Shown one piece after another: positions 24,504 through 34,450 of a stretch of 64,000 nucleotides of DNA (position 1 is its first letter; each line of letters opens with the position of its first letter). The translations under genes were made by a program, and so were the position numbers. Where the stretch lies: the NCBI GenBank assembly GCA_036346205.1, contig JARFJB010000400.1, forward strand, positions 2,635,501 through 2,699,500. The letters are read 5' to 3'. This DNA comes from Vesta saturnalis (lineage: Eukaryota > Arthropoda > Insecta > Coleoptera > Lampyridae). Under the pieces are notes generated by a model. That model worked only from the letters and a program-made list of their open reading frames with translations. It had not been told where the DNA came from and did not search any database.

Positions 24504-26956
24504 TCTTCTTCCCCATGACGTGGTACCCGGGTACCATTTCTATGTTCAAGTTATGAATTAGTTATGTTACTATTAATATTTTACGCCTATGTTACATAAC
24601 ATCTCTAATCTAGTCTATGTTAGCCTAGTTGATCAAGAAAAGCTATGGAAAACATTCAATTTTGGAAATTATATATGTTTAAAGTATTTTATACGTAATG
24701 TCCACGACGAGGTACCCGGGTGTATCTTATTTGTAATTTAATTACTTTTCGTACCTATATTGTAGAATTAATTAATTTCAGCATTAATTATTTAATGATA
24801 TGCTACAGGGAGAATTAGATTAAAAATTATATATAAATAAATTTTATTTTCTGCAAACAAAACTTTATTTTCAAAAAACGTAATGCTATTGTGCACAATA
24901 ATGACATTTCGAAATGGTTTGTGTATGTTCGCCACACATTGGATGTTTACATACGATACATAATTTTCTTGTTTTTCGTTGTCTTTTCTCAGATGACCTG
25001 CAAATGTGGCATCTTCCTGTAACAACCAGACGACCAGATGCATCCCTTGGCTGTTGTTCTTCTTCAGCAATGGTATGAATGATAAGTGGTCTACCTAGCA
25101 TGCACTCAATTCCAGACTTGGTACTAAAGTTCTGTGACACTCTTGAATTCTTCGCGTGGCTCTCGATAGTTTGCATTACTAACTGTTTCCCTAAGGTCTG
25201 CAAGAAAATTCGCCTCCATGGGATTGTTCTCCATATAGATAATAAATGATGCCAAGCAAGCTACATCAAGCATGTTATAAAACATGGCCGTAGGCCAACC
25301 ACGAGTCTTCCGGTTGGTTGAGTAGTGCGTCACCATCTTATCCATACAATCAACACCGCCTTTTCCAGAGTTATAGTACTCTATAATTTCCGGTTTTTTC
25401 TTCGGGCCACTGACATCTGTTGTATGATGCATTGTGGACAATAATATAACGGCTTTGTTGGGCTTCGGTACGTAAGATACAATCGTAACTTTGTCATCGC
25501 CAAATCCGAAAATGGATGAAGCTGTGTCTCTTGATTTATGTGGCAACATCTGAGGTGGAATGTATCGCTTATTTTTCTTAAGTGTTCCAACTATCGAGAG
25601 TCCCCATGACAATAACAGCCGTGCCAAAGGAAGCGTGGTGAAAAAGTTGTCCATTACAATATTTCGACCAGTGTTCTTATACCTGTAGCATAAATCTTTC
25701 ACTACTCGCTCCCCTTGGTTTTGTTCTCGACCTTCGGTCGATTTGGCTGTGTATATTTGTCCAGTGAGCGGATAAGAGTTTGACGAATCACACACCCACC
25801 AAATCTTTATACCATATTTTGCCGGTTTTGCTGGCATGTACTGAGTGAATCTTGTTCTTCCTCTGTAAGGGAATAATTGTTCGTCAACTGTAAGGCATTC
25901 CGATGGCACGTAGTGTACTCTCAAGTTGTCGTTCAATAAAAGCCATAGTTCTGAGATAGCAGCTGCCTTGTCGTTCTCCAATCGTTGTGGTCTTGTATTG
26001 GCATTGTCGAATCTAAGAAATCTGGTGATAGCCCAAAATCTATTGATTGCCATTGTAGCGCGATATAATGGGTACGCGTCAATTTTCCAAAGCTCTTTGA
26101 CATCTTCAGAGTTAGAATGGCGTACACCGGCTGTAATCAAGACTCCCAGATAACCATCGAACTCTTCTTCTGTAAGCTGCTTCCACATTTTCTGCGGCTT
26201 CCCTGGATTGGAGCTATTACACTTGGAGTATACATCCCTCACGGAAAGATGTTGTGTACATCTTGATGTTCCACTTTTTTGACGTAGAATATTTTGTATA
26301 AGCGTTTGATGACCGGTAGGAGGTGTAGGTTTCCACACGGTGCCATCTTTAGCCCGTAATACATGATCACCGGGATCACTTTCCTCGTCACTATCTTCAG
26401 TGCTGGATTCTTCATCGTCATCAATTTCAATTGCAATATCACGATCAGCGTAAACATCCTCTACATCTGATTCATCTACTTGTAGAGATTCAGATCTGAT
26501 GGCTGGAAGCAAGGGTTCGTCGTCAGACAACTCGGAGTCATCTGCGACTGTCTCAGAAATGTCGTTATCTCCATCACTATCGCATTCATCAACCAAACTG
26601 CTCATATAAGTAATTTGTTTCTCATAAGTCAAGCTATAAATAAACAACAAAAAATAAGTAGATTGCAAATCGTACAAACATTTATTCTACTTATACTGAA
26701 AAAGTAAAATCTTACCTCCTAAATTCTGCAGAGGATAGATCGCGTACGTTGTCCGTCATTACAACAATCCTATTCACAATGAAGACAAACTATTCACACT
26801 ATTTAGTAAACTAAACTCAACTGAACTGCAAATCCGAAGGCATAGCGCAATAATGTGTCATAGCGCAACATTACAGCGCCACTCTCCCAATCGTACCTAC
26901 ACGGAGCCTGTTGTAAATGAGTATCGGTACCCCGGTACCTCGCCGTGGGGCAACGT
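24504..26956 (-). mobile_element. piggyBac-like element, nearly complete
   Basis: It is a 2,453-bp element. TTAA at 24500-24503 flanks the left end and ATAA (one base changed from TTAA) at 26957-26960 the right. Terminal inverted repeats contain CCCCATGACGTGGTACC (24511-24527) and, inverted, CCCCACGGCGAGGTACC (26934-26950), each followed by a palindromic GGTACC-type core. A subterminal direct copy, CCACGACGAGGTACCCGGG, lies at 24702-24720. piggyBac elements have such internal repeats. The single gene reads on the minus strand. Confidence 0.9.
24886..26759 (-). CDS. piggyBac transposase, split by one frameshift
   Basis: This transposase excises and inserts piggyBac at TTAA. The 517-codon frame starting at 26677 contains an acidic N-terminus (residues 30-100), then the RNase H-like core with the DDD triad: TVDEQLFPYRG (D265), NIVMDNFFTT (D343) and GKGGVDCMDK (D443). 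The true start may be ATG at 26759: a 44-nt exon (MTDNVRDLSSAEF) could splice through an 82-bp GT-AG intron (26715-26634) in frame to SLTYEKQITY. After NFLADL the frame shifts by one base at about 25193-25194 (TT on the coding strand where one T would keep frame). It then continues GKQLVMQTIE to the C-terminal cysteine-rich domain CHICRSS..., CIVCKHPMCGEHT and CHYC, which binds the ends in known piggyBacs. Everything else is intact, so this copy is recent or its break is an assembly error. The intron is an inference. Confidence 0.9.
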
Positions 26957-27205
26957 ATAATTTTACTCTCGTGGGGATGAAGGTTAAAACTACTTCTGCG
27001 TTTTCAATCCATCTTTTTCTACACAACGATTTGGAGAAGATCCTGTCTCTCTTTAACAGCGAAAAACGTTTGAAAATGAGTGGTGAGGAACAATGCGATC
27101 TGGTTATCGCCTGAGGTACTCCGCGGCTGCAGCACGTCCACTTTCACTGCAAGAACCATACAAGAAAACCATATCAGAATATTCTGCATTAGTAAAACGC
27201 GGCAT

Positions 27206-27381
27206 AATGACTTAAATTAATATTACATCCCAAAAGTCCTTAATTTGTCAATCATACATTAATTCGTCAAGGCTTACTAAATTATAGAAATTCACCTACA
27301 GGCCATATAACATTTTTTGATTGTAATGACCGCCGGAATATATGGTATAAGTTTGTCGGTCGAGTCGCGGAACACCATGTA

Positions 27382-27385
<4 letters not shown>
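27206..27385 (-). repeat. right TIR and 5' UTR of the mariner element
   Basis: 27293-27385 is the inverted copy of 23528-23625. 27206-27292 is the leader between the TIR and the transposase start. Confidence 0.8.

Positions 27386-27452
<67 letters not shown>
27386..27452. repeat. (AT)n microsatellite on the right of the mariner element
   Basis: About 33 TA units, starting directly at the element end. Confidence 0.97.
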
Positions 27453-27454
<2 letters not shown>

Positions 27455-27553
27455 CTTTTATAATTGTTTGCCTTGGTTTTATACAATTATTAATACTTTA
27501 ATGGTGTAAGTCAACTTAAACAATGATTAAAAACATATTTTTTATTAATCTTT

Positions 27554-27590
27554 ACAAATATTTCGTTAACGTTTGCTAACTTCATCAGTG
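27554..27590 (-). ncRNA. hammerhead-like motif next to a Penelope relic (candidate)
   Basis: The minus strand reads CTGATGA, one A, GTTAGC, AAAC, GTTAAC, then GAAATATTT. GTTAGC and GTTAAC pair over 6 bp with one G-U. The motif lies about 50-100 bp downstream of the GIY-YIG relic on the same strand, where Penelope-like elements are known to carry hammerhead ribozymes. An extra A before the stem departs from the strict consensus, and helices I and III are not evident. Confidence 0.45.
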
Positions 27591-27639
27591 GTTGACATTA
27601 ATTAGAAATAATCTTACTATGACCTTTGGAAAAAGGAGT

Positions 27640-28000
27640 TATAAATTGTTGGAAAATTATCTAAATCTCCATTACTGTTAATGTATTATTACTACAAATT
27701 TTTATATACATCATTTCTAAAAGTAACTTTTTTTCCTAATTGTACTGTATGTGTAAAATTTCTGTTTTAACCTAACTTAAAGAATGTTTGTTTTCCATTA
27801 AGTGTATAACCAAAGCGGTACTTTTAGGTTTTAATTTTTGACCTAAAATTTATGTTACGTTAGTCTATTCTTTAAAGGTTGTAAAGAAGTTCCAATATAA
27901 ATTTTACTGCAGTTGCTACAAGGAATTTTGTAAATGGTATTTGTTTTTTGTTCTTATGGCGTTTTTGATTTTAGTTTTGTAAATAACATTGAATTTTTGT
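27640..28000 (-). pseudogene. Penelope-like retroelement, GIY-YIG endonuclease relic
   Basis: On the minus strand: TNTIYKIPCSNCSKIYIGTS, LQPLKNRLT, a stop, then LKSTALVIHLMENKHS and a decayed end. YKIPC..C.K.YIG.T is the start of the GIY-YIG endonuclease domain that Penelope-like elements carry after their reverse transcriptase. ALVIHLMENKHS matches the conserved A..H....H region. The RT itself was not recognised upstream, so the copy is 5'-truncated or decayed there. Several stops make it inactive. Confidence 0.7.
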
Positions 28001-28649
28001 TTTGAGGTTCAAAAGCGGGTTTGATGTTATATTTAAGAAGATTCACATGCTTGGTGTCGAATTCGACACATCTGTACCAAGCCCTCGATGTGTGCTTCTT
28101 CAGTCCGATGAACCATGGCGCACGATCCTGACAACTTGGAAAACTCAATATACCAGATATTCATCAGTTCCTAAAAATATTTTTCCTACGCTGTTAAGAA
28201 ACTGCTTATACACAATGGGTGGATAATGCGTCGGAAGAGGTAAAAGCACAATCTGAAACAAGTGCAATAAAGCGAAATCTAATAAGCCCCTTTCGGTCAA
28301 CGAGAAGCTGAAGGACTTGAAGTTCTGAAAAGAATTCCACAGGAAGTTGATGAAGAAGGTTCTCGCGACGGTGCAAGATAATAAAATAATGAGATTTGGC
28401 GACTGTGGTCCATTAAAACCAGAAAGAAAGAAAACTTGTATAACCATTGCTCCTGGATGCAGTGCCGAAAACTTTAGAATCTCGCAATCATCTACTACAG
28501 GATGAGACAATGCTTATGAAATTTGAAGCCACATCCTTCCGCAAATGCCTTTTTCTGTAAACGACAATAGAAAAAAACGTTTAAATACGTTTGCAAAGTT
28601 ATTGCTGGTGCGTACGTGCGAGCATGCGTGAGTAAGCGGATGAGTGCGT

Positions 28650-28651
<2 letters not shown>
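28001..28651. other. unassigned stretch
   Basis: It may contain degraded Penelope upstream sequence. The open frames (28002-28226 plus and 28145-28510 minus) show no family features I can name. Confidence 0.35.
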
Positions 28652-28726
<75 letters not shown>

Positions 28727-28801
28727 AGTGAGCGAATCAGTCAGTTAGCCAGTGAGTTAGTGAGTAAGTGACTCAGTGAGTCAGTAAGTGAGTGAGTGAG
28801 T

Positions 28802-28832
<31 letters not shown>

Positions 28833-28960
28833 TGTGTGTGAGTGAGTGTGAGTGAGTGAATGAGTGAGTAAGTGAATCAGTCAGTGGGTAAGTGACTCAG
28901 TAAGTCGGTGGGCGAGGGAGTGAGTGAGTGAGTGAGCGAGCGAGTGAGTGATTGTATGTG
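28652..28960. repeat. compound (GT)n and (GAGT)n microsatellite
   Basis: (TG)n of about 73 bp at 28652-28724, followed by about 235 bp of imperfect tetranucleotide GAGT/GTGA units with CAGT variants. Open frames through it (SLTHSLAH repeats) are artefacts. Confidence 0.95.
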
Positions 28961-28994
28961 TGCATGTGTGTGTTTGCGTTATCGATATTTTTAT

Positions 28995-29190
28995 AGAAGC
29001 GAGCGGCTTTGGAATTTTTTTAGCATCTAGTTGTCTGTTTACCTTTATCTGACATGAAGTTTTAAACGTCTGTTTGACATGGGTTATTGTTTTTGTTTTT
29101 ACTAGGTTGCCTATTTCCGTAATAAACTTGTAAAAGAAGTTGTATAATTGTCCTAAAAAAATTGTGATTAAAATTATTTCATTTGTTTTA
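28995..29190 (+). repeat. dispersed repeat, inverted relative to 33460-33655
   Basis: GCGGCTTTGGAATTTTTTT, then ATCTGACATGAAGTTTTAAA and GTCTGTTTGAC, match the reverse complement of 33460-33655 over about 180 bp at roughly 80 percent by eye. The pair encloses the pogo relic at a distance. What element it belongs to is unknown. Confidence 0.65.
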
Positions 29191-31654
29191 TTTTCATTTT
29201 GTAGGTTGGAAGGTCGTGTGTTGTTCCCCACCAGATATTTTTTTAAAGCCATATCACTAGATCACAATCACCCAAAGATTTGAGACTAATGTAACCGTTG
29301 TTTGCACACATATATACAAACAGTAGGTTATTTTGGTGGGGTTATCGTAAAAGTACACTAAAAAAATGCCCAAATTGGTTTTATTCTTTTGTGTCGGAAT
29401 CCTCCATTTTGGACCACACAAATTTGATTTTTTGAGAATTTTCTAAATTTAATTACCCAGCCATCTTCATGTTTGTTTACTACTTGCCAGACAAAATGCT
29501 TTGCGGTTTTTTTGGACATAGGTTTTTGTTAAACCTTGCATAAAAGTAAGTTTGATACGTGTAAATGTAGTTTATAAATTTATGGTCTTTAGTTACGACT
29601 CATCCTATAGGTTATTGGAAAATGGCAACATTGCCAATAAAATTCGTTCTTAATAGGAAAATTTTTCAAACATGTGACCGTTTTAAATTCTTGTATTGGT
29701 AGAAATTAATCAGGCCATTTTTGGAAAAGAAATTTAATGCGTAGTTAGAAGCAAATGAAAAAGTTGGAAAAGGTTTCCTTAAAAATTTGATTGAACTTTT
29801 CAAGTAAAATTTTAACACAGCCTGTGGCTGGATTTAATCTTTTCCATATAAATAAATCCTGTTGGGATTTCGAATTTGAGTTCGGCTTTAATTTTTTTTG
29901 TTTCTACTACACCTTAGCTTCGTTCAAGGGTTTTTGGTCCTTTACACATTTACTCAAGATTAACATCTTTTGTGCTTTCATAAGAGATAGTTAAACCGTT
30001 TCTGACAGCACAGTTGGATACCATTCATCCGAGGTGTGAAATATTAGTTATGGGTTTTCGAACCTGAATTCAAACAGTTTACGATTACTCCTTCTCCTTG
30101 TATCTTCCGCATTAACTGAAGAAATATACGTTACACCTACGAATATTCTCGGATAAGTATTTTTGTTACATGCACACAAAACACAAAACTTTTGTTAGCT
30201 TTTCTACATAACGAGGCTCTCGTTACCTGTACATTACTGAAATTCTTATAACAAGTACATTCCGGTGCTTGCTACATTGTATTAGTGTTTCCGCAATTAC
30301 CCTATTCCTAAAATTAATGCTTATACTTTACTGTTAAACATCTCCTTAGTAATCGTTAGAGTAATATTAGACATTTGTACCTGTAAAAGATAATTTGGGT
30401 TATTTCTCCCATACTTACATTTAACTTTGCAGTAGAATTTGTATTTTAACTATCAATTTCTAACTGTTTTCTTATGTACTAGTTTTATTTTGATATCAAA
30501 CCGTAGTTTGTTCAACCGTTAGAACTATCTGTGTCTACTATATAAGCAATCAGCTGTTTAGCTGACGGAACGCTACCATTTGAGTCGAAATGTACAATGC
30601 GTGTCATAAATTATGCTAACTGCTGGGGTTGTATAAAAAGTTATTTATTTTAATTACTGTGTAAATCACATTGCACAGTTTATTTATGATCATTGAGGAA
30701 AAAATTTGTTACTTTTCACTGATTACAATTTAATAGTTGTTTAGTACAAAATTGTTTGAATTAGGGCTTACTCACTTTAATTTTTGGTTTGTAACCATAT
30801 GATTACTAATGAATGTGTCAATCTGTGTTGCGCATTTCTTAAATTCTTGCATTGTGATTGCCAAATCGGTAATGAACTTGGCCTTTCTGAATTTTCTAAA
30901 CCCTTCATGCTTACTTTGTCTGTAATGCTCATATTAACTACATTGGAATTTTTTTCTTACATAAGGTAAACAACAGGGTAGACATCTAGTGATAATTTTC
31001 GCTTTATATTTGGGGTTTATTTGCGTCCGGTTAATTGGAAACTGATAGATTAGTCCGACGGAGAGCTCTTCGTGGAATATCGGTGTACAAGTATTCAATT
31101 TCGGATAATTATATACATGTTTGGGTATTCTTTTTTTTAGGGTCAACGCAAGATTCCGGACCGTATTGTGTCTGATTATGTAAATTTTAAGTATAATTCA
31201 TAGTTTTTTTCTAGATTTGGTTGAAAGGTAGTAAAGATTACTGGTGGTTTATTTTGTAGATATATTGTATCTGATGTATTATTGATTGATGTATTGGGAA
31301 TATTTCCTGAAAGAATTGCATTTATGTCTGCGAGTGGGCGCTCCATAATTTTTATGTTAGATACTTACGAAAATTTAATTATTATTATAAAATTTATGCT
31401 ATTTTACGGTGGGTATATTAAATAAGTGGTGTTAAACGATCGTAAGTTGTTTCGTTAATCCTGTGATCTACGATCAACTTCCTAGCCAGTCCTTTGTCAG
31501 TGTGGACTTAGTTGACCATTTTATTTTAGTTGTCTCTTTTGTCCTGTGTGGCCGTAGCCCTTTTCTTGATAGAGGGCGATATAAAATTAAATCAAGTGGT
31601 GCCCTTTTTAAATTCTATGTACATCTTTTCTCCTGCCAAAACGCCCATGCATCC
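29191..31654. other. gene-free stretch with one dispersed repeat
   Basis: No gene is recognised. A segment at 30975-31150 is repeated at 53505-53690 and is listed separately. Other open frames lack features. Confidence 0.4.
30975..31150 (+). repeat. dispersed repeat shared with 53505-53690
   Basis: Both copies share GGTAGA(C/T)ATCTAGTG, then GGAGAGCTCTTC about 80 bp on, and ATATGTTTGG/ACATGTTTGG followed by TTTT...GGGTCAA. They are about 70-75 percent alike by eye, in the same orientation. The minus-strand peptide EELSVGLIYQFPIN here and EELSIKLVFQFEIK in the other copy are similar, so a decayed coding region is possible. Confidence 0.5.
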
Positions 31655-31690
31655 AAGTGCTTAACCGACCGACTGAGCTTCCGGCAAATT
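31655..31690 (-). repeat. tRNA-like A-box segment, possible SINE head
   Basis: The minus strand reads GCCGGAAGCTCAGTCGGTCG then GTTAAGCACTTGGATGC, resembling the 5' half of a tRNA (AGCTCAGTCGGT). No B box follows at the right distance. A truncated SINE or tRNA fragment is possible. Confidence 0.3.
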
Positions 31691-31699
31691 CCTTAATCT

Positions 31700-32942
31700 A
31701 TGTTATAGCACTTTAGCCACAATTTCTACGCTTATCCCTTTGTGCACGTAACAAGTTTTCAAATGAAATGAAAGATGCGTTAGCTGTTGATGGACCAGCG
31801 ATAGCAATATCTTTGGGGTCAGGGCAGTTTCAACTGATGACGAAGGTGTCAGAGCGTTATTTTTTGAACGTGCTTTAGCGTTTCCTTCTGGACTTGATAC
31901 ACCTTTATCTTCTGGGCGATCTACGGGTCCTAGTGTATTTGCCATATGTTGTGGAGTGTTTACATTATTAGCAAAATAACCATTTCATCTTTGCAACGTT
32001 ACAGGTGAAAAATTATTTTGGAATAATATTTAGTTTAGTGGAACAGTTTCTGCTCTTCTAAAACCATTCTGGATAACTTGAGAGGGAATTTGGGCCCACG
32101 TTTCGCCTAAAAATTTTGAAAATGTTATTTGGTAATTTAATGCCCGCGTGTTGTTGAAATAAGATAAGTTTCTGATCCCGTTTGGTTTGGAAGATTTAAA
32201 CACACGGCTATGTCGATCGGCTGGAGTAAGTGACTCGTACGTGGATGCAACTTAATAATTGTAACCTTTTCCTGCAGGTAAACTGACGTGTGCTGAATGA
32301 CTGTCATAAATTATCAGTGCAGGCCTGCCTTCTCCAGTAACAGATAAAATAGTTGTTATGAAATAATTACTTATTGTTCGTGATGCCACTTTATATACAA
32401 CTAAGACCACTTCAGTTCTTCTGGGATCGATACTTAAACTGCTCTCACCTAGCTTCCAGATATTTTCCGGTTTATCCTGTAAATTAAGGTTATTAATAGT
32501 TTCTTGTGAAAGGTTAATATTAAAAGGGTCTAACGCGTACTCTACGTTTTGAGGCACCTTTAAATTAAACGATTTCTTTTTTAAAGCCCAGAAACCAATC
32601 CCGCTCAGAAATGCGATCTTTAAATGTCGTTTGTATGTTGTTACCGAGAACATACTTTCCCACAGTTTCCAAAACTCCTTGGCGAGTCAACCCGAATCTT
32701 CATCTTTCCATTATCCTCGATCCCGTTGCCAATTTATCTTCCTCTGTGGATGACAGGCATGCTGAACGTCCAGTTTTCTTATGAATTGTTCCTCTTGTTC
32801 CTTTCACATTTGTATACAGAGTTAGATATGGTATATTGCAGGTTTTACTGGCCCTATACACTGTTCTTCACCTCATCAATAGGTTTACCTTGCTACACTT
32901 TCGTATGGGATCAGGTTTCTTTCGGATGTAATTACTCACCAT
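31700..32942 (-). pseudogene. pogo-type transposase relic (psq HTH, CENP-B HTH, DDE_1)
   Basis: The start is ATG at 32942. The N-terminal psq-type helix-turn-helix reads MVSNYIRKKPDP and ASKTCNIPYLTLY, then VKGTRGTIHKKTGRSACLSS. The CENP-B-type HTH follows: GLTRQGVLETVGKYVLGNN and SERDWFLGFKK. The DDE_1 region has KVPQNVEYALDPFNINLSQE, WKLGESSLSIDP (the family has N.DETS; here GESS, so the first Asp is lost), TILSVTGEGRPALIIYDSHS and KLHPRTSHLLQPIDIAVC, the conserved P.HTSHLLQPLDV.V. Downstream is a polar tail (31703-31945). Frameshifts and stops interrupt it between these blocks. TIRs were not identified. The enzyme would have moved a pogo element by cut and paste at TA. Confidence 0.82.
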
Positions 32943-34450
32943 TATTTTTCTGCAAACGAGGCAAATTTAATACATATATTACATTAACCCTGCGAGTATA
33001 TATTACATTAGACCCAGATCGCATTTTTCACGGGGTTACTGTAATATACTTCATCATAACGGGACATGTGCAATTGTACTAATAATAACAATTTTCACTA
33101 ACATTAATCTCTAAAAGCAGAATAATGCACTTGTTTCTGACCTACCCACAATCACAGCAACTAACGAAACCGACCGCACGTCACCTCGTTATTTGAGGTT
33201 AAACGTAATGCTAACGTAGACTTGGCGGTAAATATATAACCTTATAACTTTACAGGTTTCTGTAGTGATGGCTGTATTAGGGACGTTTTAGTATTCTGAT
33301 ACAGATGGCAAATTTGTAAGTCCATTCCGTTTTAATTCATATGGCACTATTTCAATAGCTCCATGATTATAATAACCCATCATCATCTTATCACATTCAT
33401 CAAGTAACAAGGGTGAGTGTAATATTACTCTGCTTATAAATAAATATTTCATAGATAAATGTTGATTTTTTTTAGTCTTAAAACTGCGATAATAATTATG
33501 CAACCTCTTTTGTAATAAGGTAATTAAGAAAATAGGCAACATTGTAAAAACAAAAACAATAATCTACGTCAAACAGACATTTAAAACTTCAAGTCAGATA
33601 GAGGTTAATAGACATCTCGATACTAACTTAAAAAAAATTCCAAAGCCGCCCTCTTCAATCATATTTGTTTAATTTTTACACTTATTTGCCTTTATATTAA
33701 GAAACTTTATAAAGAATAGTTATGTACAATTAGATTTTCTTTAAAAAATATGTCTACACATTTTCTTATAAAATTAATCAATATTCAGATATTGAAAAAA
33801 ATTGAACTAACACTTAAATACAAACTTACGTATTTTTTGCCACTAAAAAATTGCATAGAAAATAATTATTCTATATGGTTAAGGTCTATGTATTCGTACT
33901 TTCATATTTTTGAAATATACAGCTGGTTCAGAGACATTTGATAAAAATCAAAAACAGCTCCTAATAAACCCCCCATCTCCGCCGCTGAATTTCTTCCAAA
34001 ATCTAATTAGCTGCAGGAGAAACGAAAACAAGCTTAAATACAAAGTTTTAAGTACGTACGTGTTTTCGTTCTGGAGTTATTGTGTATGTTAACATACATC
34101 CACACACACGGGCATCATGGCCGATCTTGGCGAAACTTGGCCGAACGTTGTAAAATGTGCTAATAAGTCGATTTAGCAATAGTGAAAAAAAAGTACATTG
34201 CATAACCTTTTGTAATCGGAGAAACATAGAATATGACCTTTAAAAAATTGCAATAAATTATTATTTTTTTTTAGCTAATGTGGGACTACTATTAGAAGCA
34301 ATAACACTGTATATCTAAAAGTGCTATTAAATCCATGAAATTCTCTTTAAATTTATAAACAAACCAACGTTTAAAATTATCAGTGAGCTATTTATATTAC
34401 GGCTATTGTGTAATTAAGAAAGGACACAGTTTTCTTTTTAGATGCCAATG
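32943..34450. other. gene-free stretch
   Basis: It contains the inverted repeat copy at 33460-33655. Otherwise AT-rich sequence without recognised features. Confidence 0.4.
33460..33655 (-). repeat. dispersed repeat, inverted partner of 28995-29190
   Basis: The reverse complement shows GGCGGCTTTGGAATTTTTTTT, then ATCTGACTTGAAGTTTTAAA and GTCTGTTTGACG, as at 28995-29190. Confidence 0.65.

Larger units (their letters stand above)
23740..27205 (-). pseudogene. mariner-like transposase relic, interrupted by piggyBac
   Basis: The N-terminal part lies right of piggyBac: ATG at 27205, MPRFTNAEYSDMVFLYG, ESGRAAAAEYLRR, stop. The rest lies left of it: NEVERSPSTNIRRIS, LYPYHLHKFQHLLPDDLQ, NPHIWADQNPHETMV, HLIGPHFIEERLNAETY, then SFQQDGAPPHIGRQV and KWIGRGGLYMGQLGHL. 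These follow the insect IS630/mariner order, with QQDGAPPH carrying the second catalytic Asp. The third (RSPDL) region is replaced by QLGHLIC. Removing piggyBac and one target copy joins ...FIPTRVKLNEVERSPS in one frame, proving the insertion site lay in the gene. Further stops show the gene is dead in any case. Confidence 0.85.

Noticed and set aside
28881..29252. 123-codon minus-strand frame ending in THSLAHSLTH
   Set aside because: The tail is the GAGT microsatellite and the front is AT-rich sequence shared with a dispersed repeat; no protein family was recognised.
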